From: Nitrosomonas sp.
Lineage (GTDB): Bacteria > Pseudomonadota > Gammaproteobacteria > Burkholderiales > Nitrosomonadaceae
Direction: 5' to 3'
Assembly: GCA_024281825.1 (NCBI GenBank)
Contig: JAMWZY010000011.1
Coordinates: 1 to 64,000 of the forward strand
DNA length: 64,000 bases
Below, one piece after another: positions 7,731 to 16,726 of this stretch; the first letter of the stretch is position 1; each line of letters opens with the position of its first letter. The notes under the pieces were generated by a model. It was not told where the DNA came from, made no database searches, and saw nothing but the letters and a program-made list of their open reading frames with translations. The position numbers were made by a program, and so were the translations under genes.

Positions 7731-9848
7731 ATGTCTTCAAATAATATTCACCCCTTACCTTCATTACGAAGCGATTTACATTTCTTAAAAGCACCTAATG
7801 CTCACGATGGATCAACCACGTGGACTTTATATGATCCTGTAAATAATCGTTTTTACCGGATAAGCATCTTGATTCACCACATACTGAGCAGATGGTCAAT
7901 CAATGATAGCCAACAGATAATAGATCAGATCGCCAATGAAACTGTTTTTAAACCGACACAAGGAGATGTAGCAACTCTGATTAACTTCCTGCAGCACAAC
8001 CAATTAACGAATCAATCCCACACTCGGCCAGCCTCTGAATATTTAGTGCAACATAGGAAGGCTCATGCAAATTTCTGGGAAAAAATAGCCCATCAATATT
8101 TGTTTTTTCGCATTCCTCTTTTTCAACCTGATGCGTTTCTGAATCGAACGTATCCTTTTATCAAGCAATTCTTTTCTGTTACTTTCCTAAGTTTTGCCAT
8201 TCTGATCTGCATAACGGGCTTATACCTGGTTTCACGTCAATGGGACGTGTTTGCGAACACATTCCTTCATTTTTTTTCGTTGCAAGGCATTCTAGTTTAT
8301 GCAATTGCGTTAATAGGTGTAAAGACTATTCACGAACTTGGGCATATATATACAGCGAAGCATTATGGTTGTCATGTGCCTAGTATGGGGTTAGCCTTTA
8401 TGGTTATGGTGCCAATGATCTATAGCGATATGTCGGATACTTGGCGACTATACTCAAAAAAACAACGAATACATGTAGCCGCGGCTGGGATTTTGAATGA
8501 ACTGTTGATGGCTGGTATTTGTTTATTTATTTGGGCATTTTTACCCGAAGGGATATTGCGTAGCGTTTGTTTTGTAATTGCGACTACCAGTCTAATTAGT
8601 AGCCTGCTGATCAATATCACACCTTTTATGCGTTTCGATGGTTACTACATTTTGTCTGACTGGTGGGGCATCGACAATTTGCAGCAACGATCATTTCTAT
8701 TAGCAAAATGGAAATTGCGCCAACTACTATTTGGATCCGTCGAAGAAAAACCAGAGCATTTTTCTCCTGAAATAGAATTTAAATTGATTGGCTATGCATG
8801 GTTTACCTGGCTTTATCGTTTGATTCTATTCATTGGAATTGCTCTACTGGTTTATCATTTATTTTTCAAAATATTAGGCATTATTCTATTTGCAGTGGAG
8901 ATAGTTGCACTGATTCTTGTTCCTCTTTTTAAAGAATTCAGGCATTGGTGGATGCTAAGAAATAGCATCCAATTAAATAATCGGCTACGAATATGGATGC
9001 TTATTTTAATAAGTTCTATAAGCCTCTTATTTATCCCCTGGAATTCACATATTTATATTCCTGGAGTACTAACCTCAGCAAACTACAGTACGATTTTCAC
9101 ACCTGAATCCGCTCAAATTGTTTCTATTGAGATCCAAACAGGACAAAAAGTAGACAAGAATCAGGTCCTGATAGTACTAAAATCACAGAAGCTCGACGTA
9201 GAAATAGAACTTACGCGCAAGCAACTCGAAATGCTAGAGCTGCGCGCTACAAGAGCAGTAGTCAGTCGTCAAGAGCAAGATAATTTACAGGTAATACTAG
9301 AAGAAATTGCATCAGAATCCAGCAAGCTGGAGGGATTGGAGAAACAGCAGAAAAAACTTAGCCTACGCGCACCATTTTCCGGTGTCATCACAGAAATGGA
9401 TGAAACACTGCACGTGTCTCGTTGGGTTAAAAGTGCCACGCCTCTCTTTTCTATTATGGACTCGAACACTTCTGAAATCAGAGGCGTTGTCTCTGAATAT
9501 GAACTGAATCGAATTGAGCCAGGGCAACAAGCTTCATTCTATCCCGAGGATATTCAATTACCCAAACTAACGGCCTCCATTGATAGAATCGACAAAAGCG
9601 AAATCAGGAGCCTTGATTTGAGCTATCTAATTTCAAACTATGGCGGAAGTGTAGCTACTCGGAACAGCAAGAATGGTACATTTGTGCCGGAGGCAACAAT
9701 TTACGCCGTCTACTTAAATAATGTTTCCTCCTCAGTTCCACAAAAAGAAATCAAGGGAAATATCTTTATTTCAGGCACTCCCATTTCACTCGCAACGAGA
9801 ATCTATGAAATGATCACATCTGTTTTTATACGAGAAAGCGGCTTTTAA
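7731..9848 (+). CDS. PqqD/RRE-like domain + M50 site-2 protease + HlyD adaptor fusion
   Basis: The protein has 705 residues in three parts. Residues about 10-105 resemble the PqqD/RiPP-recognition winged helix (WTLYDP then an FYRIS strand, helices, and FLQHNQL at the end). Residues about 140-435 are a polytopic M50 metalloprotease with the zinc motif HELGH at 201-205 and the partner motif NITP..RFDG, whose aspartate is residue 303. Residues about 440-690 form an HlyD-type lipoyl/coiled-coil/barrel adaptor (RAPFSGVITEM is the second lipoyl half). Related proteins are often labelled peptide zinc metalloprotease. It is the last gene of the adhesin-linked run. The neighbouring adhesin ends in a membrane hairpin, so that hairpin is an obvious candidate substrate. 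This is inference. Confidence 0.82.
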   Translation: MSSNNIHPLPSLRSDLHFLKAPNAHDGSTTWTLYDPVNNRFYRISILIHHILSRWSINDSQQIIDQIANETVFKPTQGDVATLINFLQHNQLTNQSHTRPASEYLVQHRKAHANFWEKIAHQYLFFRIPLFQPDAFLNRTYPFIKQFFSVTFLSFAILICITGLYLVSRQWDVFANTFLHFFSLQGILVYAIALIGVKTIHELGHIYTAKHYGCHVPSMGLAFMVMVPMIYSDMSDTWRLYSKKQRIHVAAAGILNELLMAGICLFIWAFLPEGILRSVCFVIATTSLISSLLINITPFMRFDGYYILSDWWGIDNLQQRSFLLAKWKLRQLLFGSVEEKPEHFSPEIEFKLIGYAWFTWLYRLILFIGIALLVYHLFFKILGIILFAVEIVALILVPLFKEFRHWWMLRNSIQLNNRLRIWMLILISSISLLFIPWNSHIYIPGVLTSANYSTIFTPESAQIVSIEIQTGQKVDKNQVLIVLKSQKLDVEIELTRKQLEMLELRATRAVVSRQEQDNLQVILEEIASESSKLEGLEKQQKKLSLRAPFSGVITEMDETLHVSRWVKSATPLFSIMDSNTSEIRGVVSEYELNRIEPGQQASFYPEDIQLPKLTASIDRIDKSEIRSLDLSYLISNYGGSVATRNSKNGTFVPEATIYAVYLNNVSSSVPQKEIKGNIFISGTPISLATRIYEMITSVFIRESGF

Positions 9849-9944
9849 TATGCTCTATTGGCTGGTATTTTGCTTGAAAACACATACAAAAACATTATTT
9901 AGAAACCTCACAAGTGTTAATAACTTGGATTAGTTCAGATCTAA

Positions 9945-12900
9945 TTAACAAATCCTCCAGCTTCGCATCATGGGGAAATACAATGCCAACTTTACCGGAC
10001 GGGGGTCTATTTGTTGCATCAACAGTTTATATTGATCCAACTGAAATTGATAACGAAGCTGTTCACGATTAAGGAATTCCTGCAAATCTGCACCTTGGTG
10101 ACTGCTTATTTTGTAATCTATAATCCAGCGTGTTTTGTCGAAATCATAAAAGGTTCTATCAATTACTCCTTTAATAAAATCATTGTTCACCACACCGGTA
10201 ACTTTTAATTCGTTTTGTGCATTCTGTTGTGGACCGAGTATCCATTGACCTATGTGATCTGTTACCGCATTCGTCAATGCACATGTTATTTGATCAATTG
10301 CGTCGTTTAATTTTTCTTCGCTTGCATTCAAACCCACCGCAAATAGATTTTTTTTGAATTGATCCTGCATCGATTGTATTCTTTCTGCATTCCATTCACG
10401 CATTTCATCTTCTGCAATCTGTTGCAGCCATCGATGCGCCACTATTCCAACACATCGGGCAATTTCACTGGCCCAGGAAAATTCAATGGCATGTTCAAAC
10501 ACTTCGTTCGAGGGCGGCTCTTGCCAAACCATAGCAGAAAAAGCATCAGGCAATTTCCAATCTGCGGGCAAACGATAGAAATTTTGATTGATCGTTTTGC
10601 TATCTTCCAGTGGCGAGCGCGTATTAATCTCAATTTGCGCTTTTTTTGCTGCATCCCAATAATCAGGCGCTACAACTACCCACAACTGTGATAGTAAAGA
10701 ACGCGTGCCGGGTTCTTTAACAAGCGGCTCTTGCTGTGTAGTATCCCAATTAACATGACCTAATAAATGCAGGTATTTTCGTGCTCGGGTAGCGGCAACA
10801 TAAAGCAATCGTACTGACTCAAATTGCTCTTTTTCCTGGTTGAGATTATCAATCCAGCGATAGGTAGAATCTACTGGTTCACCAGTTTTTTCGATGGAAG
10901 CCAATAGAAGATCAGTTAATACATTTTGTCCGGTGTTTTTTTCTTGACTCGGTTGCTCGATCCACTTTAATAATTGTTTGTCTTTATTGCGAGGATTGCG
11001 GCCCAACCCAGGGACAATAACGGTATCAAACTCAAGCCCCTTGGCCTTATGGATGGTCATAACCTGTAACCGATCATCGGCGCTTGGATCGGGTAATGCA
11101 TATAACTCACTCAGACCTGCTTCAAAATTCGTAATGTCCGAAATACTGCACGCACTTTCCTGATTTTCCAAATAATCCAGAAAAACCATTGCGTCACTTA
11201 AATCGATTTCACTTCGCGTGTTTTTTCCATTATAAGTATTTACACAACCTGGCCCACCCAGTATTCGCCAGACTGCCTCAACCGTATCGCGTAATGATCT
11301 GCGCTGGCGATGATCAATGCAAAGCTGCAGCACGCCCCTTAATCTGTGAATGCGCTCGACAGCATCGGTTGAAAGATTGCTCCAATGGTGTTCGTCGCAC
11401 AATAATTCCCAGACCGTTAATGCGTTTGATGTAATCTTACTTTGGCTATGCTGTTGTTCGGAATCGATTAAAGCAAGCAGGTCATCTAAGCGAATTCCAC
11501 AAAAAGGTGTCCGTAAAAGGGCAATCCAAGCAATACGATCAGCTAAATTGAGAAGTGCGCGGGTCAAAATCCATAAATCCTGCACAACGGACTTGTCTCG
11601 TAGTGGTTCAATCTCAATCGCTCGGAAGGCTATCTTGGCTTTTTTGAGTTCCGCAGTAATCGCGATCAAGTGATTTCGATTGCGTACCAGAACTGCAATC
11701 GTATCGTTTGGATTCTTACGTCTGGTTTCCACAAGAATGTCGAGTACTTGATAAGCTTCTTCAATATCATTGCGGGTCAAAAAAGGATACACTTTAACTG
11801 CCTGTGTAGCATCCAAAGCATGGATAGCTACCGAAGCAGCATACGCTACGGCTCCCTTGGAAATATCTTCTTCATCAGGCATCACGCGACCAAAAGTATC
11901 ATTCACCCAATCTACAATACCTTGCTGTGATCGGAAATTGGCTTTCAGTGTGATCGGTTGCAATGTAACGTTGCCTATTCCTTGCTGTCTTGCTTGCAGA
12001 AAAAGCCCCACTTCTGCTTCACGAAAACGATAAATGGATTGCATGGGATCGCCTACCGTAAATAAGGTGCGACCATCTCCTGCTTCCCATCCCGCTGTTA
12101 ATTTCTCAATTAACTGGAATTGACTGATCGAAGTATCCTGGAATTCATCAATCAGTAGATGCTTGATGCGATGATCCAGGGCCAAGGCCAAATCGGTAGG
12201 AAATTCTGAATCTCCAAGTGCTAGCAAAGCTCGCTGGGTAACTTCGGCGAAATCCACCTGGCCAGATTGTTGGAAAACAGTTTCCAGCGCTGCTACCGCG
12301 TGGTGCAATAAACTGGTAATCGCGGCGATGATTTGCCATTGTTGGTCAGAATAATTAGGGGGTGGCAGTGACCGGATAGCCTGCAGTGATTGTCTAAATG
12401 CTTCGTTTGGTCGCAACGATTCCAATAAATCCATCAATCTGGCTTTCCATGCTTTTGTCGATGCTTTTTCTTTTTGGTTATTGGCAGAAGGAAAACCTTC
12501 ATTGACCGTGACTTTCTTGCGCCACTCCCCTTTTGCAGTCAACAACAACGCCGCTATCCCGTTCCAATGCTGAATGCTAGCTGTAGATAGATTTTCTAAT
12601 TCACTAGCCATGCTAACTTCTGAAGTAGGCGGTACTGATCCGCTTTGGTTAAGATTACCTGTTGCATATCTTATTAATTGCAGCAATTCATTTTGAAATT
12701 CGAGTGGAAATAATCGATAAGCCGATTGCAGCGCATTGTTGCGTACATTTTGCAACGCTATTTCCAACTCCTCTCTAGGCTTCTCAGTCATTAAATGACG
12801 TAGCCATTGATCACGCTTTGCTAGCATCTCTGCGACTAAAGATTCCACGCGGGCCCAGTCATTATCTAAATGCACCAATAACTTCTTTATGTCTTGTGCA

Positions 12901-13421
12901 ATCACCCCATTTTTTTCTATCAAATCCAGGGTGATACGGGCCGCTTCACGATAAAGATCATGAGCATGTTCAGCGATTCTTGGCGATGCACCAAATTCTG
13001 ATAAAACAGGCATTTGCCGTACTAGCGAAGCGCATAATGCGTCAATGGTTTGTATGCGCAATCTCTGCGGGTTACTAACCAGTTGCCAACCCAATTGTTG
13101 ATCCCGATCCAGTACCGCCGCTGATAATTCGTAATTCAATCGATCCTGTTCCATACCCGAATTGCTGTGTTCTTCACCTTGACGAATCTCCAGCGCCGCT
13201 AAAACACGTGTACGCATTTCTGCAGCAGCTTTACGCGTGAAAGTAATGGCAATAATTTCTTCGGGTGAATCGACACAAGTCAGTAATCTTAGATAACGTT
13301 GAATTAATAACGTGGTTTTTCCAGATCCAGCCGGCGCCTGAACGATAAACGAATTTTCCGGGTTTAATGCACGGTAACGTTCCGAAGCATCAGGAATAGG
13401 ACGATTAACCATCATTCTCAC
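9945..13421 (-). CDS. addA: AddA/RecB-like UvrD-family helicase-nuclease
   Basis: A 1158-residue superfamily 1A helicase with Walker A APAGSGKTTL near the N-terminus, motif II DEFQDTS, motif III GDPMQSIYRFR, motif V TIHKAKGLEFD and motif VI YVAATRARK. The C-terminal PD-(D/E)XK nuclease domain shows GVIDRTF and IIDYKIS. This layout matches AddA, which with AddB processes double-strand DNA ends for RecA-dependent repair. The start lies inside the 3' end of the upstream partner gene (17-bp overlap), which implies translational coupling and a stable complex. Betaproteobacterial members are often named RecB-like or exodeoxyribonuclease V beta, so the symbol is by function class. Confidence 0.88.
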   Translation of the reverse strand: MRMMVNRPIPDASERYRALNPENSFIVQAPAGSGKTTLLIQRYLRLLTCVDSPEEIIAITFTRKAAAEMRTRVLAALEIRQGEEHSNSGMEQDRLNYELSAAVLDRDQQLGWQLVSNPQRLRIQTIDALCASLVRQMPVLSEFGASPRIAEHAHDLYREAARITLDLIEKNGVIAQDIKKLLVHLDNDWARVESLVAEMLAKRDQWLRHLMTEKPREELEIALQNVRNNALQSAYRLFPLEFQNELLQLIRYATGNLNQSGSVPPTSEVSMASELENLSTASIQHWNGIAALLLTAKGEWRKKVTVNEGFPSANNQKEKASTKAWKARLMDLLESLRPNEAFRQSLQAIRSLPPPNYSDQQWQIIAAITSLLHHAVAALETVFQQSGQVDFAEVTQRALLALGDSEFPTDLALALDHRIKHLLIDEFQDTSISQFQLIEKLTAGWEAGDGRTLFTVGDPMQSIYRFREAEVGLFLQARQQGIGNVTLQPITLKANFRSQQGIVDWVNDTFGRVMPDEEDISKGAVAYAASVAIHALDATQAVKVYPFLTRNDIEEAYQVLDILVETRRKNPNDTIAVLVRNRNHLIAITAELKKAKIAFRAIEIEPLRDKSVVQDLWILTRALLNLADRIAWIALLRTPFCGIRLDDLLALIDSEQQHSQSKITSNALTVWELLCDEHHWSNLSTDAVERIHRLRGVLQLCIDHRQRRSLRDTVEAVWRILGGPGCVNTYNGKNTRSEIDLSDAMVFLDYLENQESACSISDITNFEAGLSELYALPDPSADDRLQVMTIHKAKGLEFDTVIVPGLGRNPRNKDKQLLKWIEQPSQEKNTGQNVLTDLLLASIEKTGEPVDSTYRWIDNLNQEKEQFESVRLLYVAATRARKYLHLLGHVNWDTTQQEPLVKEPGTRSLLSQLWVVVAPDYWDAAKKAQIEINTRSPLEDSKTINQNFYRLPADWKLPDAFSAMVWQEPPSNEVFEHAIEFSWASEIARCVGIVAHRWLQQIAEDEMREWNAERIQSMQDQFKKNLFAVGLNASEEKLNDAIDQITCALTNAVTDHIGQWILGPQQNAQNELKVTGVVNNDFIKGVIDRTFYDFDKTRWIIDYKISSHQGADLQEFLNREQLRYQFQLDQYKLLMQQIDPRPVKLALYFPMMRSWRIC

Positions 13422-16182
13422 TCGTTGATTCTATGAAAGAATCGACGCTCAAACGCTGAGAGACTCGACAGATCAATTGCATGTCACACTGTTGACATGT
13501 TGCAGGATAGTTTTTAGGATTAACACGTGCATCACCACTAGAAAATCCTTCAGCAAGCGCTATCAATTGCTGCTGCCAAGTTGCTACTAGTTCCCGCCAA
13601 GAACTAAAGTGTTTAGAGCCAGTTAGCTGCGAATAAGCTTTCACATCTGGCAGTAAATCCGAATCTTGCAAAATGCCTATAAATCCAAATTCACCCGTTT
13701 TGACGATGGCAAATGCAATACCTGCCGCGTGTTGGCGTAAATTCGCCATAACTAAATATAGCGGTAACTGAGGCTCATCCAAGCGATCACCGATCAAAGT
13801 CTGAATCGATTGCCGATTTGTCTTGTAATCGATAATGACTGATTGACCATTTTCCAACACATCGATGCGATCTATGCGAACATTTAGAGTCAGATTACCA
13901 ACCTGAATAAGCTCTTTTTGTTCGATTGATGCTACCGTGAAATCCGATCGTTTCCTTTCGGTATCCAACCAATTGTTGAGTACATTCGTCAAACGCTGTA
14001 ATTCAATTTCATAGAAACCTTGAGAAAACTTAGCACGCTTATCCGATTGCAAATTAGATAGCGCATTATTGGCGCTGCTCGCGAGTATCTCCTCCAAATT
14101 CGTACCACTGAGTGTATCTAGTTTTGTTTTACTTGCTAATTCTTTCCATAGGTAGGCCAAGGCATCATGAATGAGTATGCCTCGTTCCATGGCATTCAGT
14201 CCGTTATGAGGTGTTTCTAAGCGCTTTACTTTTAGCCGATGCTTAATCAAAGCGCGAATTGCACATGCAGCATAATCCTTGATAACAGCAGTACCTCCTG
14301 TGATAGGCTGTTTAAGGGTTTCTAACGGTAATGGAAAGGTTTGATGATCTTCGATCGCCTCCAACGCACAAGACTGAGCAATCCGTTCATCATATGATTT
14401 CCAAGAAGGCAGCTCGACAGAAATTTCCGCAATCGAGTGAATTAATGGACTTGGTAATAACGCACGGCCATCGTTACTGTTTTCGGGGTAACTTAGGATC
14501 ACTTCATCAGCACTTAGAAACCATCGCTGCATCAATTTCTTAGAATATGCGAATGCTTGTGACGAAGCGCCAAAAGGGAATGCTGTTTTGGCCTGCAATT
14601 CCAGCGGGATAAATGGATTAGGATTCGCACTCAAAGGCCATTGCTCGTCTGAGAGACCCATCACCCACAAATGATCAAATGTGATTAGATTGGCTTCCAA
14701 TACACCCAAAATCTGTATTGGCACAGACGGTGATTCAGATTGAAATAAGGTGTCATGCGTTATTTGTTTTAAATGCAACACTGCTTCAGAAAAAGAGGCT
14801 TCCGACTTAACACGATCTAACGATGCAAAATCTACCAGCAACGATTGCCATTTCTGGTAGGCTTGATATTCATCAGAATCTAAATGTCGTTCGCCTGGGA
14901 AACCCAATACTTGCAACAATTCAGCAATAATTTGCGCAAAAATAACGTAATTGCCCGAACTCAACTGCTTTACTTTACAAAAAGCGGTTAGCTTATTTAA
15001 ACATTGCAGTAATAGTGGACAAGATATTCCTTCATCAATTTGTTGTATCAATCCAATGAAACGATCAAGCGTTATCGTGGGTTCGCTAAACCGGCGTAAT
15101 TTGGCATCCAGTAATGCACGCGGCATTTTCTCACTTTCTGCGCCGGCGATAAAAGGTGAATGCAAAAGTTGACTCGCACGACTAAACGGAATCTCTACTT
15201 GCAACAAATCAAGGCAAATCAAAGCTGAGTCAATCAACGGATAAGAACTCAGAGGAAGTCCCAGTGATAAATTAAAAGGAACCACCCGACGAGCAATTCC
15301 TGGTAATAAAGAATGCGCATCAGGATATACCACGGAATTAAAAATACGCAGAATTGCGCTGCGATAATTGGCTAAATCGGGTACTACGATACCGATAGAA
15401 GCTTGAGGATTTTCTTCCAAACGTGTACGAGCCCAAATAGCAGCCCGCTTAATTTCATCGTTGCTGGTTATAAATCCAATCCGACCTATTTTCTTGGAAC
15501 AACGATTCGCATCAATTTGGTGAGAAGAAATGGAATAGGCAACCGTGACTTCACAATTACTGTTTTGGAGTTTTTCTAGTAATTGAATCTGCTGCGGAGT
15601 AAAGAAATCAAAGCCGTAGCAGATCAATGAAGTTATTTTTTTTATAGGTATATTTTGATAGTTTTCAGCAATCCAGTCACAAAGCTGCGCTTGATCAATT
15701 TGTAGATGATTGCTCGTTGTTTCTTCGTATAATTTAGCCCATACTAAAAAAGTACCAGCATCATCACCGAGAAGATAATGTGCAAATGCCTGGTAAATTT
15801 TCCAGGCATGCAGAAACTGCCATGCCTCTTGCGCTAGTTTAGCCGTTTGGGAATGTTGCAGTAAGCCATGTCCTATATCTGAGGAGCAAATAATCGATTC
15901 CCACAACAACCGCTCCTGCAACACGGAAAGCAATCGTGGTACAACTTGCGCTTGCGATGAATAAAGCGCATCAGAGTATATTCTTTCGAGAAAAGCGGAA
16001 AACGGCAGAATATCCGCCGTATGCCATGCTGCTTTTGCAGAACGAGCGTTGTTCCAATCAAACTTCCTTGTCAACGTCAAAGCCAGCCTACGGTTCGGAG
16101 TAACAACCGTAGCGCCCGTACTGAGGCGACTTAAAACTTCATCTAAGGGGATTTCTGAAAATTTAGGAAATCTGCCGGTCAT
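13405..16182 (-). CDS. addB: AddB-like PD-(D/E)XK nuclease, double-strand-break repair
   Basis: A 925-residue protein with a degenerate helicase-like body and a C-terminal nuclease domain (RIDRIDVL and VIIDYKTN). Cysteines in DYAACAIRAL and in the TCQQCDMQLIC cluster near the C-terminus fit the four-cysteine iron-sulfur staple known from AddB-type nucleases. The family is widespread in betaproteobacteria as the partner of the AddA-like helicase, which follows with an overlap. It should bind DNA ends, provide the second nuclease and recognise regulatory sequences. No Walker A motif is evident, consistent with an inactive helicase half. Confidence 0.82.
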   Translation of the reverse strand: MTGRFPKFSEIPLDEVLSRLSTGATVVTPNRRLALTLTRKFDWNNARSAKAAWHTADILPFSAFLERIYSDALYSSQAQVVPRLLSVLQERLLWESIICSSDIGHGLLQHSQTAKLAQEAWQFLHAWKIYQAFAHYLLGDDAGTFLVWAKLYEETTSNHLQIDQAQLCDWIAENYQNIPIKKITSLICYGFDFFTPQQIQLLEKLQNSNCEVTVAYSISSHQIDANRCSKKIGRIGFITSNDEIKRAAIWARTRLEENPQASIGIVVPDLANYRSAILRIFNSVVYPDAHSLLPGIARRVVPFNLSLGLPLSSYPLIDSALICLDLLQVEIPFSRASQLLHSPFIAGAESEKMPRALLDAKLRRFSEPTITLDRFIGLIQQIDEGISCPLLLQCLNKLTAFCKVKQLSSGNYVIFAQIIAELLQVLGFPGERHLDSDEYQAYQKWQSLLVDFASLDRVKSEASFSEAVLHLKQITHDTLFQSESPSVPIQILGVLEANLITFDHLWVMGLSDEQWPLSANPNPFIPLELQAKTAFPFGASSQAFAYSKKLMQRWFLSADEVILSYPENSNDGRALLPSPLIHSIAEISVELPSWKSYDERIAQSCALEAIEDHQTFPLPLETLKQPITGGTAVIKDYAACAIRALIKHRLKVKRLETPHNGLNAMERGILIHDALAYLWKELASKTKLDTLSGTNLEEILASSANNALSNLQSDKRAKFSQGFYEIELQRLTNVLNNWLDTERKRSDFTVASIEQKELIQVGNLTLNVRIDRIDVLENGQSVIIDYKTNRQSIQTLIGDRLDEPQLPLYLVMANLRQHAAGIAFAIVKTGEFGFIGILQDSDLLPDVKAYSQLTGSKHFSSWRELVATWQQQLIALAEGFSSGDARVNPKNYPATCQQCDMQLICRVSQRLSVDSFIESTSENDG

Positions 16183-16210
16183 GCGGTGGCAAAATTACCG
16201 CCGTAGTCAA

Positions 16211-16534
16211 TCAACGTTCCAATTGATCAAACTTGTCAATAACTTTGGCCCAGCTATCAGCATCAGGTAATGCCTCTTTCTTCTCAATAATCGGTTGCCA
16301 TTCTTTGGACAGTTCGGCATTTAATGCAATAAAATGCGTTTGTCCATCAGGCACATCATCTTCTGCAAAAATTGCCTCTACCGGACACTCTGCAACACAC
16401 AGTGTACAATCGATACACTCATCCGGATCAATAACTAAGATATTAGGCCCTTCACGAAAACAATCTACCGGACATACATCCACACAATCTGTATACTTAC
16501 ATTTGATACAACTTTCAGTTACTACATAAGCCAT
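16211..16534 (-). CDS. fdxA: 7Fe ferredoxin, FdxA type
   Basis: The 107-residue protein opens [12 protein letters not shown] and carries [15 protein letters not shown] and [12 protein letters not shown], the paired cysteine motifs of a [3Fe-4S][4Fe-4S] ferredoxin of the Azotobacter FdI type. The C-terminal extension after residue 60 is typical of FdxA. It should be a soluble low-potential electron carrier. The ATG has a strong AGGAAGAG ribosome site just upstream. It lies 28 bp before addB on the same strand and may be co-transcribed with it. The C-terminal PDADSW region also matches the family. Confidence 0.93.
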   Translation of the reverse strand: MAYVVTESCIKCKYTDCVDVCPVDCFREGPNILVIDPDECIDCTLCVAECPVEAIFAEDDVPDGQTHFIALNAELSKEWQPIIEKKEALPDADSWAKVIDKFDQLER

Positions 16535-16726
16535 GACAACTCTTCCTTGCTAAACGCTTTGTACAAAATAGAATCTTATATTTTAGCAGAATTCCCATAA
16601 ACAAAGCCAACATCAAACCTGCTAAATAATGCGAGAGTTGCATATATTTTTTGTAGCTGCTGTTTCATATTGATCAGCTGATCGATTAGAACACGATGAA
16701 TCAAAAAATAAGCTGATAAGAAACTA
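16535..16726. other. Intergenic region between spoT and fdxA with a 12-bp palindrome
   Basis: This region lies between the end of spoT and the fdxA start and should hold the fdxA promoter. A perfect 12-bp palindrome, GATCAGCTGATC, lies at 16672-16683 and could be a protein-binding site or chance. No gene is visible. Confidence 0.5.

Noticed and set aside
10359-10691. Several plus-strand reading frames of 60-110 codons inside addA and addB
   Set aside because: They are antisense shadows of the long helicase-nuclease genes with no ribosome sites or known domains.
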